Positions 34,765-42,974 of a DNA stretch of 64,000 bases are shown in pieces (positions within the stretch are counted from its first letter, which is position 1; each line of letters starts with the position of its first letter). The DNA comes from Deltaproteobacteria bacterium (GTDB lineage Bacteria > Myxococcota > Kuafuiibacteriia > Kuafuiibacteriales > Kuafuiibacteriaceae), in the NCBI GenBank assembly GCA_020632995.1, contig JACKEN010000003.1, positions 558,001 to 622,000 of the forward strand, written 5' to 3'. Both the position numbers and the translations under genes were made by a program. The notes under the pieces are model-generated. The model ran no database searches. It was not told the origin of the DNA and was given only the letters and a program-made list of their open reading frames with translations.

Positions 34765-35934
34765 ATGGTCTGGATGCGATCCCGCAGTTACGACGCGGTG
34801 TTCATGATGGGTGGTCTTTGGACCATGGGCCTGGTCGTGGCCCTCAACGGGACCGGCCTGCTCAAGTCCATCCAGTTCGGACTCGCGGTCCTGTTCTGGG
34901 TCGGGCACCGACTGACCACCACGTATATTGCGTACTGCCAGGAGGCCTACCGTGAGCACCTGACGAAGCAGCGGGTGCGCTTCCTCTACGTGCCGGGCGC
35001 GGTGCTCGCGCTGGTCTTCATCATGGTGATGGTGCCCGAGTCGGTGTTGCCGGTGCCGGTGCTGCATCGGCTGCTCGCCCTGGCCGCGCTGGACTTCGCC
35101 TGGGAGTTCTACCACTTCACCATGCAGCACTACGGCGTGGTCTCGATCTACCGCATGCGCGCGGGCCAGGACCCGGGCGCGGTGGCTGACAAGCGGTGGG
35201 AGAAGATCTTCTGCTACGCGGTGTTCGGCGGCGGCATCCCGCTCGCGACCCTCTACCACGCGTTCAAGGGCATGGCGGCCAGCAACCCGGACTTCTTCAT
35301 GCCGGGCTGGGGCATCCAGGGCATGCGCATGCTGGGCATCGCGGTGGCGCTGGGCTTCACCGCGCGCGCGGTGGTGGTGGAGGCGCGCAACCCGAAGATG
35401 TCGCTCCCCAAGCTCCTGTACATGGTGAGCGTGGGCCTGCCGGTCTCGCTCGCCTTCGTCTATGACTCGATGGCGCCCGCGCTGCTCATCCTCGCCGTGC
35501 AGCACTGGATGGTCTCGGTCGGCCTCACCTCGCACATGGCGGCGGGCCGCGCCCCGGTGAAGACCGAGCCCAACGTGTGGTACCGCTTCTGGAACGTGTT
35601 CAACCGGAGCCCGTGGGCGGTCATGGTGATCATGTGCATCGGCTCCGCCGCGCTGGCGCCGGTGATGGAGTTCTCGGACGTGGAGCGCCGCTACGTGATG
35701 CGCGCGGTCCGCGCCGCGTTCGACCCCGCCTCGGCGGAGCGGCACTACGTGTACTGGGGCGCCCAGTACCTCGACCTGCTGGCGTTCATGGGCCGCAACA
35801 CGGTGGTCTCGCTGTTCATTGCGACCGGGTTCGCCTTCGGGTACATCCACTACCTCATGGATCGGGCGGTGTATCGCTTCTCCGATCCCGACACCCGGCG
35901 TCAGAGCGCGCCCCTCATCTTCCAGAAGCTATAG
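34765..35934 (+). CDS. Polytopic membrane protein with conserved His/Asp motifs
   Basis: 389 aa from ATG 34765 (GTG 34711 would add 18 residues). About nine hydrophobic segments. Polar motifs lie at membrane edges: VGHRLTTTYIAYCQ, DFAWEFYHFTMQHYGVVSIYRM, LAVQHWMVSVGLTSHMA and a C-terminal HYLMDRAVYRFSDP. The His/Asp pattern could bind a metal, as in membrane di-iron or carotenoid-cleaving (Brp/Blh-like) proteins, but I cannot assign a family. A distantly related protein is encoded at 44238-45356 with matching FYH..(R)Q..GV and H..(M/V)D...(Y/W)RF motifs. The methyltransferase gene starts 6 bp after its stop, so the pair forms an operon. Confidence 0.72.
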   Translation: MVWMRSRSYDAVFMMGGLWTMGLVVALNGTGLLKSIQFGLAVLFWVGHRLTTTYIAYCQEAYREHLTKQRVRFLYVPGAVLALVFIMVMVPESVLPVPVLHRLLALAALDFAWEFYHFTMQHYGVVSIYRMRAGQDPGAVADKRWEKIFCYAVFGGGIPLATLYHAFKGMAASNPDFFMPGWGIQGMRMLGIAVALGFTARAVVVEARNPKMSLPKLLYMVSVGLPVSLAFVYDSMAPALLILAVQHWMVSVGLTSHMAAGRAPVKTEPNVWYRFWNVFNRSPWAVMVIMCIGSAALAPVMEFSDVERRYVMRAVRAAFDPASAERHYVYWGAQYLDLLAFMGRNTVVSLFIATGFAFGYIHYLMDRAVYRFSDPDTRRQSAPLIFQKL

Positions 35935-35939
35935 GCCCC

Positions 35940-36809
35940 ATGAAGAACGAGCGACACCTCTCCGACTCCCCTCGCTACGGTCAACTCTGGTTGACAGACG
36001 AGGAGGAGGAAGCCGGCGCCCTCTACGGCGGCATCTGGGATCTGTTCACCGACGAGGAGTACCGGCGCTTCGCCGAGTGGATGTGGTACGAGTACTACAA
36101 GCTCCACAAGCCCCTCGGGTCCTGCGTCAACGGCAAGTCCATCCTCGACGGGGGCTGCGGCGGCGGCGCGGCCACCTACACCATGCTGAAGGAGGGCGCC
36201 GCGAAGGCCACCGCGGTGGACCTCTCGGGCCGCGCCCTGGCCCACTGCGAGCGCCTGGTGCGCGAGTTCGCGCCCTCCGTGGCCGACCGGCTCGAGACCC
36301 ACCGCGCCTCGCTCCTCGAGCTCCCCTTCGAGAACGAGACCTTCGACTTCGTCTACTCGGCCGGCGTCGTGCACCACACCGAGGACCCCGACCGCGCCCT
36401 GAGGGAGCTGGTGCGGGTGTTGAAGCCGGGCGGCAACCTCTGGATCGGCCTGTACGGCTCGGGCGGGCTGCTCGGGAACGTGCTGATCCCCGCCGCGCGC
36501 TCGGTGAACAACGTGGTGCCCCGGTCCTTCACCCAGGGCGTGCTCGACTTCATGCGCATCCCGCCGCTCCGGAAGTACGAGATCCTCGACGCGATGTACG
36601 TGCCGTATCGCTACGAGTACACCGCGCAGGAGGCGGAGGCGTGGCTGGCCTCGGTGGGGCTGACCGAGATGTTCCGCACCGACATCGCGCTGCACCCGAT
36701 CTACAAGTACACGCCCTGGCTCAACGGCGAGGGGTGGCTTGGGTATCGGTGCCACAAGCCTGGGGCGGCGAAGGGCAACGGGGCGGCGAAGGGTAACGGC
36801 GCAAGCTAG
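35940..36809 (+). CDS. Class I SAM methyltransferase (ubiE/Methyltransf_11-like)
   Basis: 289 aa. Motif I is ILDGGCGGGAATYTMLKEG (with Gly-Gly-Cys-Gly), then TAVDLSGRALAHCE, FDFVYSAGVVHHTEDPDRAL and LKPGGNLWIGLYG. The C-terminal third is a helical cap (PRSFTQGVLDFMRIPPLRKYEIL). The tail ends in a short duplicated AAKGNG unit encoded by an 18-bp direct repeat just before the stop. The start lies 6 bp after the membrane-protein gene, so the substrate may be the product or ligand of that membrane protein, perhaps a lipid or isoprenoid; this is inference. Confidence 0.88.
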   Translation: MKNERHLSDSPRYGQLWLTDEEEEAGALYGGIWDLFTDEEYRRFAEWMWYEYYKLHKPLGSCVNGKSILDGGCGGGAATYTMLKEGAAKATAVDLSGRALAHCERLVREFAPSVADRLETHRASLLELPFENETFDFVYSAGVVHHTEDPDRALRELVRVLKPGGNLWIGLYGSGGLLGNVLIPAARSVNNVVPRSFTQGVLDFMRIPPLRKYEILDAMYVPYRYEYTAQEAEAWLASVGLTEMFRTDIALHPIYKYTPWLNGEGWLGYRCHKPGAAKGNGAAKGNGAS

Positions 36810-36810
36810 G

Positions 36811-36890
36811 TTGCTGTTCGGAGGTTGTGCAGCGTTGCTCGGAGGTGGAGCGGCGTTGCTCGGAGGTGGTGCGGCTCGGAGGTGGTGCGG
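36811..36890. repeat. Short tandem repeats, ~21-bp unit
   Basis: Three to four consecutive units of TTGCTCGGAGGTGGTGCGGC (with small changes; the first unit diverged, the last shortened) begin right after the stop of the methyltransferase. A further partial copy, CTCGGAGGTGGTGCTGCG, is at 37101-37118. Non-coding as far as can be seen. Confidence 0.75.
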
Positions 36891-37175
36891 CGCTCCGCTT
36901 CCGGGGCCGAGGCCTTCCCCGCTCCGGGGGACCGGCGGGTAGGGGGCGTCTGGGCTTCGTTTGACGGTGGCTCCGCCTTCTTGGGGGCCCCGGGGTTCGG
37001 CGCTTCGCGCGGCCTTGGTAGTGCCCCAAAGTCCCCCTCCGGGGGAAGACCTCGTCCCCTCCCGCTCCGCTCACGCTTGTGCTCGGTCGGGCCGCTGTGG
37101 CTCGGAGGTGGTGCTGCGTGCGCGGAGGCCTCGTCGGCTCCCGCTCCGGTCACGCTTGGGCCCGGGCCGCTCGGA
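36891..37175. other. Non-coding region with dispersed direct repeats
   Basis: No supported gene. It contains an imperfect direct repeat sharing CTCCCGCTCC(G/C).TCACGCTTG at about 37060-37080 and 37139-37158, each followed by a GGGCCGCT element, plus G/C-rich hairpin-forming runs. This and the tandem repeats mark the edge of the accessory stretch. Confidence 0.5.
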
Positions 37176-37649
37176 TCAGTGTGGCGGCTCGGTGAGGCTG
37201 ACGTCGCCTTGCTCGCCATCTGCTGCTGAGAGTGAGCCCGCCTTCTTTTCTCGCTCGTTCGTCTCGAGGAGCTGGACCTCGCGCTCGAGCTCCTCGGCCT
37301 TTCCTTTGAGCGAGAGCCCGCTGATGAGCATCACTCCTCCGAACAGGCCGAGGCCGTAGAAGATGAACCTCCCGCCCGAGGCCACGGAGAGCGCGACCCC
37401 GATGGCGGCGAAGATGCCTCCCCACAACACGCGCGCTCGACCGGAGTAGGCGAGGTCGTCCGCGCGCTCCGACTTCGCGGCGGGGGCCTCCGGCGGTGGC
37501 CGCTGCGCCTCGATCCCGCGCTCCTGGAGCACGCGGATCATCGTCGCTACCGCGTCGTCGTGATAGTCGTCCGCGTTGGCGAGCATCCCGAGCAGATAGG
37601 CGTCGTTGAGGGACCGGTATTCCTCGAGGAGCTCGTCGGGTTCGGTCAT
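37176..37649 (-). CDS. Small membrane protein with two TM helices and charged tail
   Basis: 157 aa from ATG 37649 (GGAGAC 5 bases upstream). An acidic helical N-terminus (MTEPDELLEEYRSLNDAYLLGMLANADDYHDDAVATMIRVLQERGI) leads to two hydrophobic helices (ARVLWGGIFAAIGVALSVASG and FIFYGLGLFGGVMLISGL). A Lys/Glu-rich coiled-coil-like tail follows (KGKAEELEREVQLLE). I do not recognise the family. It is divergent from the TetR gene, with the palindrome at 37737-37759 lying in the shared promoter region, so both may respond to that regulator. Confidence 0.65.
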   Translation of the reverse strand: MTEPDELLEEYRSLNDAYLLGMLANADDYHDDAVATMIRVLQERGIEAQRPPPEAPAAKSERADDLAYSGRARVLWGGIFAAIGVALSVASGGRFIFYGLGLFGGVMLISGLSLKGKAEELEREVQLLETNEREKKAGSLSAADGEQGDVSLTEPPH

Positions 37650-37736
37650 GGTCGTCTCCAGACCTTCCGAATGTGCACTTCGTCGAGCTCGAGCGCCATA
37701 CCGCGCGCTCGAGCGGGCGGAGCTTGTCTTTGGGCG

Positions 37737-37759
37737 AAACGGAGGATTATCCTCCGTTT
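37737..37759. promoter_or_regulatory. Perfect 23-bp palindrome, probable TetR operator
   Basis: Two 11-bp arms, AAACGGAGGAT and its exact complement, around a single central T. It lies 51 bp upstream of the TetR start and 88 bp upstream of the divergent membrane-protein start. The TTATCC/TATCCT in its centre could be part of a -10, with TTGTCT about 17 bp upstream. Confidence 0.8.
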
Positions 37760-37810
37760 GTGCCTCAAGCCAGGAACCCAACGGGCGCGGGAGCGCGGCC
37801 CGCCGAGCCG

Positions 37811-38422
37811 ATGCGGGCCGACGCACGACGAAACCGCGACAAGCTGCTCGATGCGGCGATCGAGGTGATCCTGGAGGCCGGTGGCGATCCGGCGCGGGAC
37901 GCGATCGCCGCGCGCGCAGGTGTTGGCATCGGGACGCTCTATCGCCACTTCCCCGACCAGCCGTCGCTCTTGAACGCGGTCGTCCGGCGCACGCTGGAGC
38001 GCACCATCGAGGCAGGTGAGGCTGCGCTCGCCGAGGCGACGGACAGCTTCGACGCCCTCCGGCGCTACATGCACTCGGCGCTCGACCACGGGATCGGCGT
38101 CGTCAACTTGATCCATCCGCTGGTGGACGTGCGCGACCCCGAACTGAGAGGCCGGGCGGGGTCCGTCATCGAGACGCTGATCTCGAATGGGCGTCGAGAT
38201 GGGGTCCTTCGAGAGGACACGACCGCGGCCGACGTGGTCTTCGCCACGATCCGGTTCGGGCGGCCCCTCGCGGTGGGGCTGTCGGGGGCCGAAGAGCGGG
38301 CCATCGCGCATCGGCACATCGACATCTACCTCGATGGGCTGCGGGGCTCACGAGCGGCCGAAGCGAGCCCATCGAGCCCCGAAGGCGCTCCGAGCGCGCG
38401 CGGCAAGAGGAGGCGCAAGTGA
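37811..38422 (+). CDS. TetR-family transcriptional regulator
   Basis: 203 aa from ATG 37811. N-terminal helix-turn-helix: RNRDKLLDAAIEVILEAGGDPARDAIAARAGVGIGTLYRHFPDQPSLLNAVV, a clear TetR DNA-binding domain. The rest is the helical ligand/dimer domain, ending in a basic Ser/Pro-rich tail. The stop overlaps the GTG start of the rifampin phosphotransferase gene by 4 bp, so the two are translated together. It probably represses itself and that gene through the palindrome at 37737-37759; the inducer is unknown. Confidence 0.92.
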   Translation: MRADARRNRDKLLDAAIEVILEAGGDPARDAIAARAGVGIGTLYRHFPDQPSLLNAVVRRTLERTIEAGEAALAEATDSFDALRRYMHSALDHGIGVVNLIHPLVDVRDPELRGRAGSVIETLISNGRRDGVLREDTTAADVVFATIRFGRPLAVGLSGAEERAIAHRHIDIYLDGLRGSRAAEASPSSPEGAPSARGKRRRK

Positions 38423-41013
38423 CCCCGTATGTCCTCTGGTTCGAGGAGGTCGACCGCAGCTCGGTCGCGGTCGTGGGTGGCAAGGGCGCGCACCTCGGGG
38501 CGTTGGTGCGTATGGAGGGCGTGCGGGTGCCCGCCGGGTTCTGCGTGACCACGGATGCCTATCGGCGCTTCACGACGGACGTGCCCTCGCTCGCGGCTCG
38601 ACTGGATGAGCTCTCGCGCCTCGAGCGCGATGACCGAGAGGCGATCGACGGGCTCGGCTCGGAGCTCCGCGCGACCCTCGAAGCGGCGCCGATCCCGAGC
38701 GGCGTCGAAGCGGCGATCACCGAGGCCTACACGCGGTTGGGCGCGGTCGCCTGCGCGGTCCGCTCGAGCGCCACGGCCGAGGACCTGCCGAACGGGTCCT
38801 TCGCGGGTCAGCACGACACGTACCTGAACGTTGTCGGGCTCGCTTCGCTCCTGAGCCACATCCGCCGGTGCTGGGCCTCGCTGTTCACCGAGCGCGCCGT
38901 CGCATACCGCATGAAGAAGGGCCTCGACCACCGGAGGGTCCACATGGCGGTCGTCGTCCAGCGCATGGTCTCCCCGGAGGCCGCTGGCGTCGTGTTCACG
39001 GCAGATCCTGCTACCGGAGATCGCAAGGTGACCTGCGTAGAGGCAGGCTTCGGCCTGGGTGAGGCGCTGGTCTCGGGCCTCGTGAACGCAGATGTCTTCA
39101 AGGTCCGTGATGAGGCGATCATCCAGAAGACGATCAACCGGAAGCGACTCGCCATCCGTGCGGCGGCAGGCGGCGGAACGCGACGGGATGAGCTCGAGCC
39201 CACTCAGCAAGCGCGACCCGCCCTCGCCGATGCACAGGTGCTCCAGCTGGCGCAGCTGGGTCGGCGCATCGAGGCGCATCTGGGCGGCCCGCAGGACATC
39301 GAGTGGTGCCTCGCTGGGGACGACCTCCACGTGGTGCAGAGCCGGCCGATCACGACGCTGTTTCCCATCCCCGTGGCCGGCGACCAGGCGAACCACGTGT
39401 ACATCTCCGTCGGCCATCAACAGATGATGACCGACGCCATGAGGCCGCTCGGGCTGTCGTTCTGGCAGATGACGACCCCGCGGCCCATGGCGGAGGCGGG
39501 AGGGAGGCTGTTCGTCGACGTCACGCAGATTCTCGCGTCGCCAGCGACCCGGGTTGGACTCCTGGACACGGTTGGCCAGTCGGATCCGCTGATCCGCGAC
39601 GCGCTGCAGACCGTCCTCGACCGTGGCGACTTCATCCCGTTGCTCTCGGACCACGAGCCGTCGGGCTGGGCTCCGCCGAGCGCCGGGCCCGCACTGCTCG
39701 ATCCGGACCCCTCGATCGTGGCTCGGCTCGTCGCGCGCTGCCAGGCCTCGATCACCGCCCTGACCCAAGACATCGAGGCGCACTCGGGCGCGGCCCTGCT
39801 CGACTTCATCCTCGCGGACCTCCCCGAGCTGAAGCGGGTCCTCTTCGATCCCGAGAGCCGTCGCGCGATCATGACCGGCATGGAGGCGGCGTGGTGGCTG
39901 AACGCAAAGATGGCAGAGTGGCTCGGCGAGCAGGCGCCAGCCGACACCCTCTCCCAGTCCGTCCCCGACAACGTGACGTCAGAGATGGGACTCGCGCTCA
40001 TGGATCTTGCGGACGCTGTCCGTCCCCACCCCGAGGTGGTCACCTTCCTCCAGGACGTGGACGACGATGACTTCGTGGACGCGCTCCCGATGCTCGCCGG
40101 TGGCCGGGAGGTGCGTGACGCGTTCCTTACATGGCTCGATCGGTACGGCATGCGCGGGCCTGGGGAGATCGACATCACCCGCCCGCGCTTTCGGGAGCGG
40201 CCCGCGATGCTCCTGCCGATGGTGGTGGGCTACCTCCGGAGCTTCGCGCCGGGGGAGGCCAACCGGCGCGTTCGGCAGGGGCGCCAGAAGGCGCGCGAGC
40301 TCGAGCTCCGACTCCTCGAGCGGCTGCGGGCGCTGCCCGGCGGGGAGCAGAAGGCGGCGGAGACCAAGCGCATGATCGACCGGGTCCGAACGTTCGCTGG
40401 ATACCGGGAGTATCCAAAGTACGGCATGGTCAGCCGCTACCTGATCTACAAGCAGGCTCTGTTGCGTGAGGCGGAGCGCCTCGTGCGAGCGGGGGTGCTT
40501 CGGGAGCGGGAGGACATCTACTACCTGCGCTTCGAGGAGCTGCAGGAGGCCGTGCGCACGCGAACGGTGGATGACCAGCGCATCAGCGCGCGCAAGGCGG
40601 AGTTCCAGCTGCAGCGGGACCTCACGCCGCCGCGCGTGCTCACCTCCGACGGTGAATGCCTGACCGGCGCGTACCGCCGCTCGAACGTCCCAACGGGTGC
40701 CTTGGTGGGGCTACCCGTCTCCACCGGGACGGTCGAGGGCCGCGCGCGCGTCGTGCTCGACTTCGCCCGCGCAGATCTCGAAGCAGGTGACATCCTCGTC
40801 ACCCGGTTCACGGATCCGAGCTGGACTCCCGCCTTCGTCGCCATCAAGGGGCTCGTCACCGAGGTCGGTGGCCTCATGACCCACGGCGCGGTGATCGCTC
40901 GAGAGTATGGCCTGCCCGCGGTCGTCGGGGTCGAGGACGCGACGAGGCTCATCGGGGACGGACAGCGCATCCGCGTCAACGGGACCGAAGGATATGTCGA
41001 GCTCCTCGCTTGA
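38419..41013 (+). CDS. rph: Rifampin phosphotransferase (RPH-type)
   Basis: 864 aa, close to the ~867 aa of Listeria and Bacillus rifampin phosphotransferases. N-terminal ATP-binding domain (~1-315): VGGKGAHLGALVRM, VAVRSSATAEDLPNGSFAGQHDTYLN, VVVQRMVSPEAAGVVFTADP, and QDIEWCLAGDDLHVVQSRPIT. The middle part (~330-745) matches the rifampin-binding domain. The C-terminal swivelling His domain has GGLMTHGAVIAREYGLPAVVG, with catalytic His822, and ends RIRVNGTEGYVELLA. These enzymes use ATP to phosphorylate the ansa-bridge hydroxyl of rifamycins, giving AMP and phosphate. The long middle domain and overall length distinguish it from PEP synthase. GTG start overlaps tetR, pointing to regulated expression. 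Confidence 0.9.
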   Translation: MTPYVLWFEEVDRSSVAVVGGKGAHLGALVRMEGVRVPAGFCVTTDAYRRFTTDVPSLAARLDELSRLERDDREAIDGLGSELRATLEAAPIPSGVEAAITEAYTRLGAVACAVRSSATAEDLPNGSFAGQHDTYLNVVGLASLLSHIRRCWASLFTERAVAYRMKKGLDHRRVHMAVVVQRMVSPEAAGVVFTADPATGDRKVTCVEAGFGLGEALVSGLVNADVFKVRDEAIIQKTINRKRLAIRAAAGGGTRRDELEPTQQARPALADAQVLQLAQLGRRIEAHLGGPQDIEWCLAGDDLHVVQSRPITTLFPIPVAGDQANHVYISVGHQQMMTDAMRPLGLSFWQMTTPRPMAEAGGRLFVDVTQILASPATRVGLLDTVGQSDPLIRDALQTVLDRGDFIPLLSDHEPSGWAPPSAGPALLDPDPSIVARLVARCQASITALTQDIEAHSGAALLDFILADLPELKRVLFDPESRRAIMTGMEAAWWLNAKMAEWLGEQAPADTLSQSVPDNVTSEMGLALMDLADAVRPHPEVVTFLQDVDDDDFVDALPMLAGGREVRDAFLTWLDRYGMRGPGEIDITRPRFRERPAMLLPMVVGYLRSFAPGEANRRVRQGRQKARELELRLLERLRALPGGEQKAAETKRMIDRVRTFAGYREYPKYGMVSRYLIYKQALLREAERLVRAGVLREREDIYYLRFEELQEAVRTRTVDDQRISARKAEFQLQRDLTPPRVLTSDGECLTGAYRRSNVPTGALVGLPVSTGTVEGRARVVLDFARADLEAGDILVTRFTDPSWTPAFVAIKGLVTEVGGLMTHGAVIAREYGLPAVVGVEDATRLIGDGQRIRVNGTEGYVELLA

Positions 41014-41048
41014 AAGGAGCGCCCTCGTGGCGACGCCACCGCCTTTGA

Positions 41049-41714
41049 CTATCGTCCGTCGAGCGCTGCCTCGAGCTCGTCGGCTGCTCTTCGAACCGCG
41101 ATGAGGGCAGGCAGTCTATTGTCGCCGTCAGCGGTAGCGTACTCGCGCAGGCGCTTGGCCAGGCGCACGTACGCTCGGGATTGTCGGTTGAGCGTCCCGC
41201 TGGATGCAATGCCGCTTGCGAGTGTGGTGCCCGACCAGTGCGCTGCGTAGAACATCGACCCGTCCAGCTCGACCTCGCCGTATAAGGGTTTCGGTCGGCG
41301 AGGAGGGTGGGCCGTACGGAGGAGGGTTCGTCGGCACAGCTCCACGACTCGCGCTGCCGTCTTCGCATCGATCGACGCATGGCTCGAATGAACAGCGGTG
41401 TCGCGCGGGCCCGCTTTCTGGATGCCGGGATGTTGGAAGCTGCGGAAGGTCACGCCGTAGCGCCCGTCCGGCTTCTCCAGCAGATAGACGATGTGTGGAC
41501 GCGCGGAGGCGGGCAATTCGAGGAGTTGGCACTGCGCCCGTTCAGCCGACGCGGGTCGAAGGAGCTCGTTGTCGTCTCGTACGGAGGCGTCGGTCCCGGG
41601 ACCCAATGGGCCGGGCGACGGAGCGAAGCTTGGCTCGCTCGCTTGTGCGTCCGCGAGGGTGAGCAACACGACGGCAGACAGGAGAAGGGAGGCGCCAGCT
41701 ACAGTCCCGTGCAT
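41049..41714 (-). CDS. Exported protein of unknown function
   Basis: 221 aa. An N-terminal signal peptide (MHGTVAGASLLLSAVVLLTLADAQAS) and a Pro/Gly-rich mature start are followed by a compact domain with CQLLELPASARPHIVYLLEKPDGRYGVTFRSFQHPG and a Cys at LCRRTLL. It has no motif I recognise. It is the last gene of a - strand group of six small genes (41049-44028), convergent with rph. Confidence 0.6.
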   Translation of the reverse strand: MHGTVAGASLLLSAVVLLTLADAQASEPSFAPSPGPLGPGTDASVRDDNELLRPASAERAQCQLLELPASARPHIVYLLEKPDGRYGVTFRSFQHPGIQKAGPRDTAVHSSHASIDAKTAARVVELCRRTLLRTAHPPRRPKPLYGEVELDGSMFYAAHWSGTTLASGIASSGTLNRQSRAYVRLAKRLREYATADGDNRLPALIAVRRAADELEAALDGR

Positions 41715-41765
41715 CGACTCGCTCCTTCCTCGTCCGTCGTCCAGTGCCAGGCCCGTCCGCCATCA

Positions 41766-41981
41766 TCAGTCATGGTCGCCCCAGCTCTCCCGAATGTACC
41801 CTTCGTCGAGGTTGGAGCGCCATAGCTCGTCGACGATGTCCTCCGCCTCACGAGAGCATCGGGCGTCGGCGCTGCGGCTTCTGATGGCCTTCAGGCGTCG
41901 ACCGAGGGCGACGGCGATGGCGTCGAGGATGGGCGCGTTGAAGAGGGGCACCTGCGGATGGCGGTGAGGCTTCTTGGCCAT
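41766..41981 (-). CDS. Short hypothetical protein
   Basis: 71 aa: basic start (MAKKPHRHPQVPLF), a helical middle with many Arg residues (IAVALGRRLKAIRSRSADARC), and an acidic C-terminus (EDIVDELWRSNLDEGYIRESWGDHD). It ends in the same direction and 15 bp after the next upstream gene, so likely co-transcribed. No family recognised. Confidence 0.5.
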   Translation of the reverse strand: MAKKPHRHPQVPLFNAPILDAIAVALGRRLKAIRSRSADARCSREAEDIVDELWRSNLDEGYIRESWGDHD

Positions 41982-41996
41982 CGTTCGGTCAGAGTC

Positions 41997-42422
41997 TCAT
42001 GAACCCCAGTTGATGTCGAAGACCCCTTCTTCGACCTTGTGGATGCCCTGGAAGAAGACGTGGTGGACGTCGACGCCCTTGAACCACGTCGACTCGGCTC
42101 GCGTCTTTCGCTCGGTCTTCACGATGGCGGCGAGCAGCTCCGAGACCGTGAAGGACCTGCCGTTCTGCGCGTGATGAACGACGGCGCCGCCGTGGCTCCT
42201 GAGGGTCACGGTCGGCCGCTTCAGCTCGACCCGACTCAGTTCCTCATCGCGAAGTGGTCGCAGGTGGCCGTCCTCGAAGACGTAGGCATCGAGGTGCACC
42301 GACAGGATGGTCGCGGTCGGCGTCGCCCGCTCGTTGACCAGCGTCGGCGTGATTCGTTCCGGGGGCTCGGACAGCTCTATCTCGAGCCGGCCGCCGACCC
42401 CACTCAGGAGTTCTCTGCTCAT
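41997..42422 (-). CDS. Hypothetical beta-rich protein
   Basis: 141 aa from ATG 42422, with GGGGA upstream. It is rich in strands: GGRLEIELSEPPERITPTLVN, ATILSVHLDAYVFEDGHLRPL, KRPTVTLRSHGGAVVHH. A C-terminal helix (SFTVSELLAAIVKTERKTRAES) and an end with aromatic/His residues (WFKGVDVHHVFFQGIHKVEEG) follow. No family recognised. It sits in the six-gene - strand group. Confidence 0.58.
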   Translation of the reverse strand: MSRELLSGVGGRLEIELSEPPERITPTLVNERATPTATILSVHLDAYVFEDGHLRPLRDEELSRVELKRPTVTLRSHGGAVVHHAQNGRSFTVSELLAAIVKTERKTRAESTWFKGVDVHHVFFQGIHKVEEGVFDINWGS

Positions 42423-42556
42423 CTGGTCCCCCGTCTACCCAACGCAGGCGCTCGGCGGCGAGCCCTCTGAGGGTGGGCCGAAGGCCCGGCCCAAGTAGGC
42501 CCGTCCATCAGCGGCGGGATCCTAGGCCGCCTCCGCGCAGGTCGCAAGGCGCGTTT

Positions 42557-42967
42557 CTAGCGCCCCATTCGCCGCCGGACCTGCTCGAGTGCCGCGGCCT
42601 TGATCTCCATCGGTGCGAGTCCAACCGACGATGCTGCATCGCAGGTTGCCTCCGATGCCCAAGCGGCTTCTGCGCAACCATCGACCGAGGATGTTGCCGT
42701 CCTGAGAGCCCAGAAGACGACATCGGAGACCCGTGGTTCGTGGTTCGTCGACGATTCGGGACCGAAGAGCTCGGTGCAGATTCGTTCGAACCGAGCATCC
42801 GTTGGCTCGTCGACCCAGGAGATCAGGAGCGCGAGATGCTCTTTGTCCACTGTGGATGCTCCACCCGCCTGACGTCCTGTGGCGCGCGTCGCGATGCCAA
42901 AGGCCGCGCAGACGCATACGACCTTGGATGTGACCACGTCGGATGCTGCGCCATCCAGGGCAGCCAC
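42557..42967 (-). CDS. Hypothetical helical protein
   Basis: 136 aa, GTG start at 42967, 7 bases after the stop of the upstream gene. Composition is helical with EHLALLISWVDEPTDARFERICTELFG and PRVSDVVFWALRTATSSVDGCAEAAWASEATCDAA. No family recognised. The frame DDWVAALDG continues upstream into an ATT codon, so an alternative start is possible. Confidence 0.5.
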   Translation of the reverse strand: MAALDGAASDVVTSKVVCVCAAFGIATRATGRQAGGASTVDKEHLALLISWVDEPTDARFERICTELFGPESSTNHEPRVSDVVFWALRTATSSVDGCAEAAWASEATCDAASSVGLAPMEIKAAALEQVRRRMGR

Positions 42968-42974
42968 CCAGTCG

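Noticed and set aside
36811..37175. Insertion sequence remnant or CRISPR array at the repeats
   Set aside because: No transposase-like frame, no terminal inverted repeats, and the repeat units are directly adjacent without spacers.
38419..41013. Phosphoenolpyruvate synthase
   Set aside because: The ATP-grasp and His domains are shared, but the order, the long middle domain, the length and the GGLMTHGAVIAREYGLP C-terminus match rifampin phosphotransferases.
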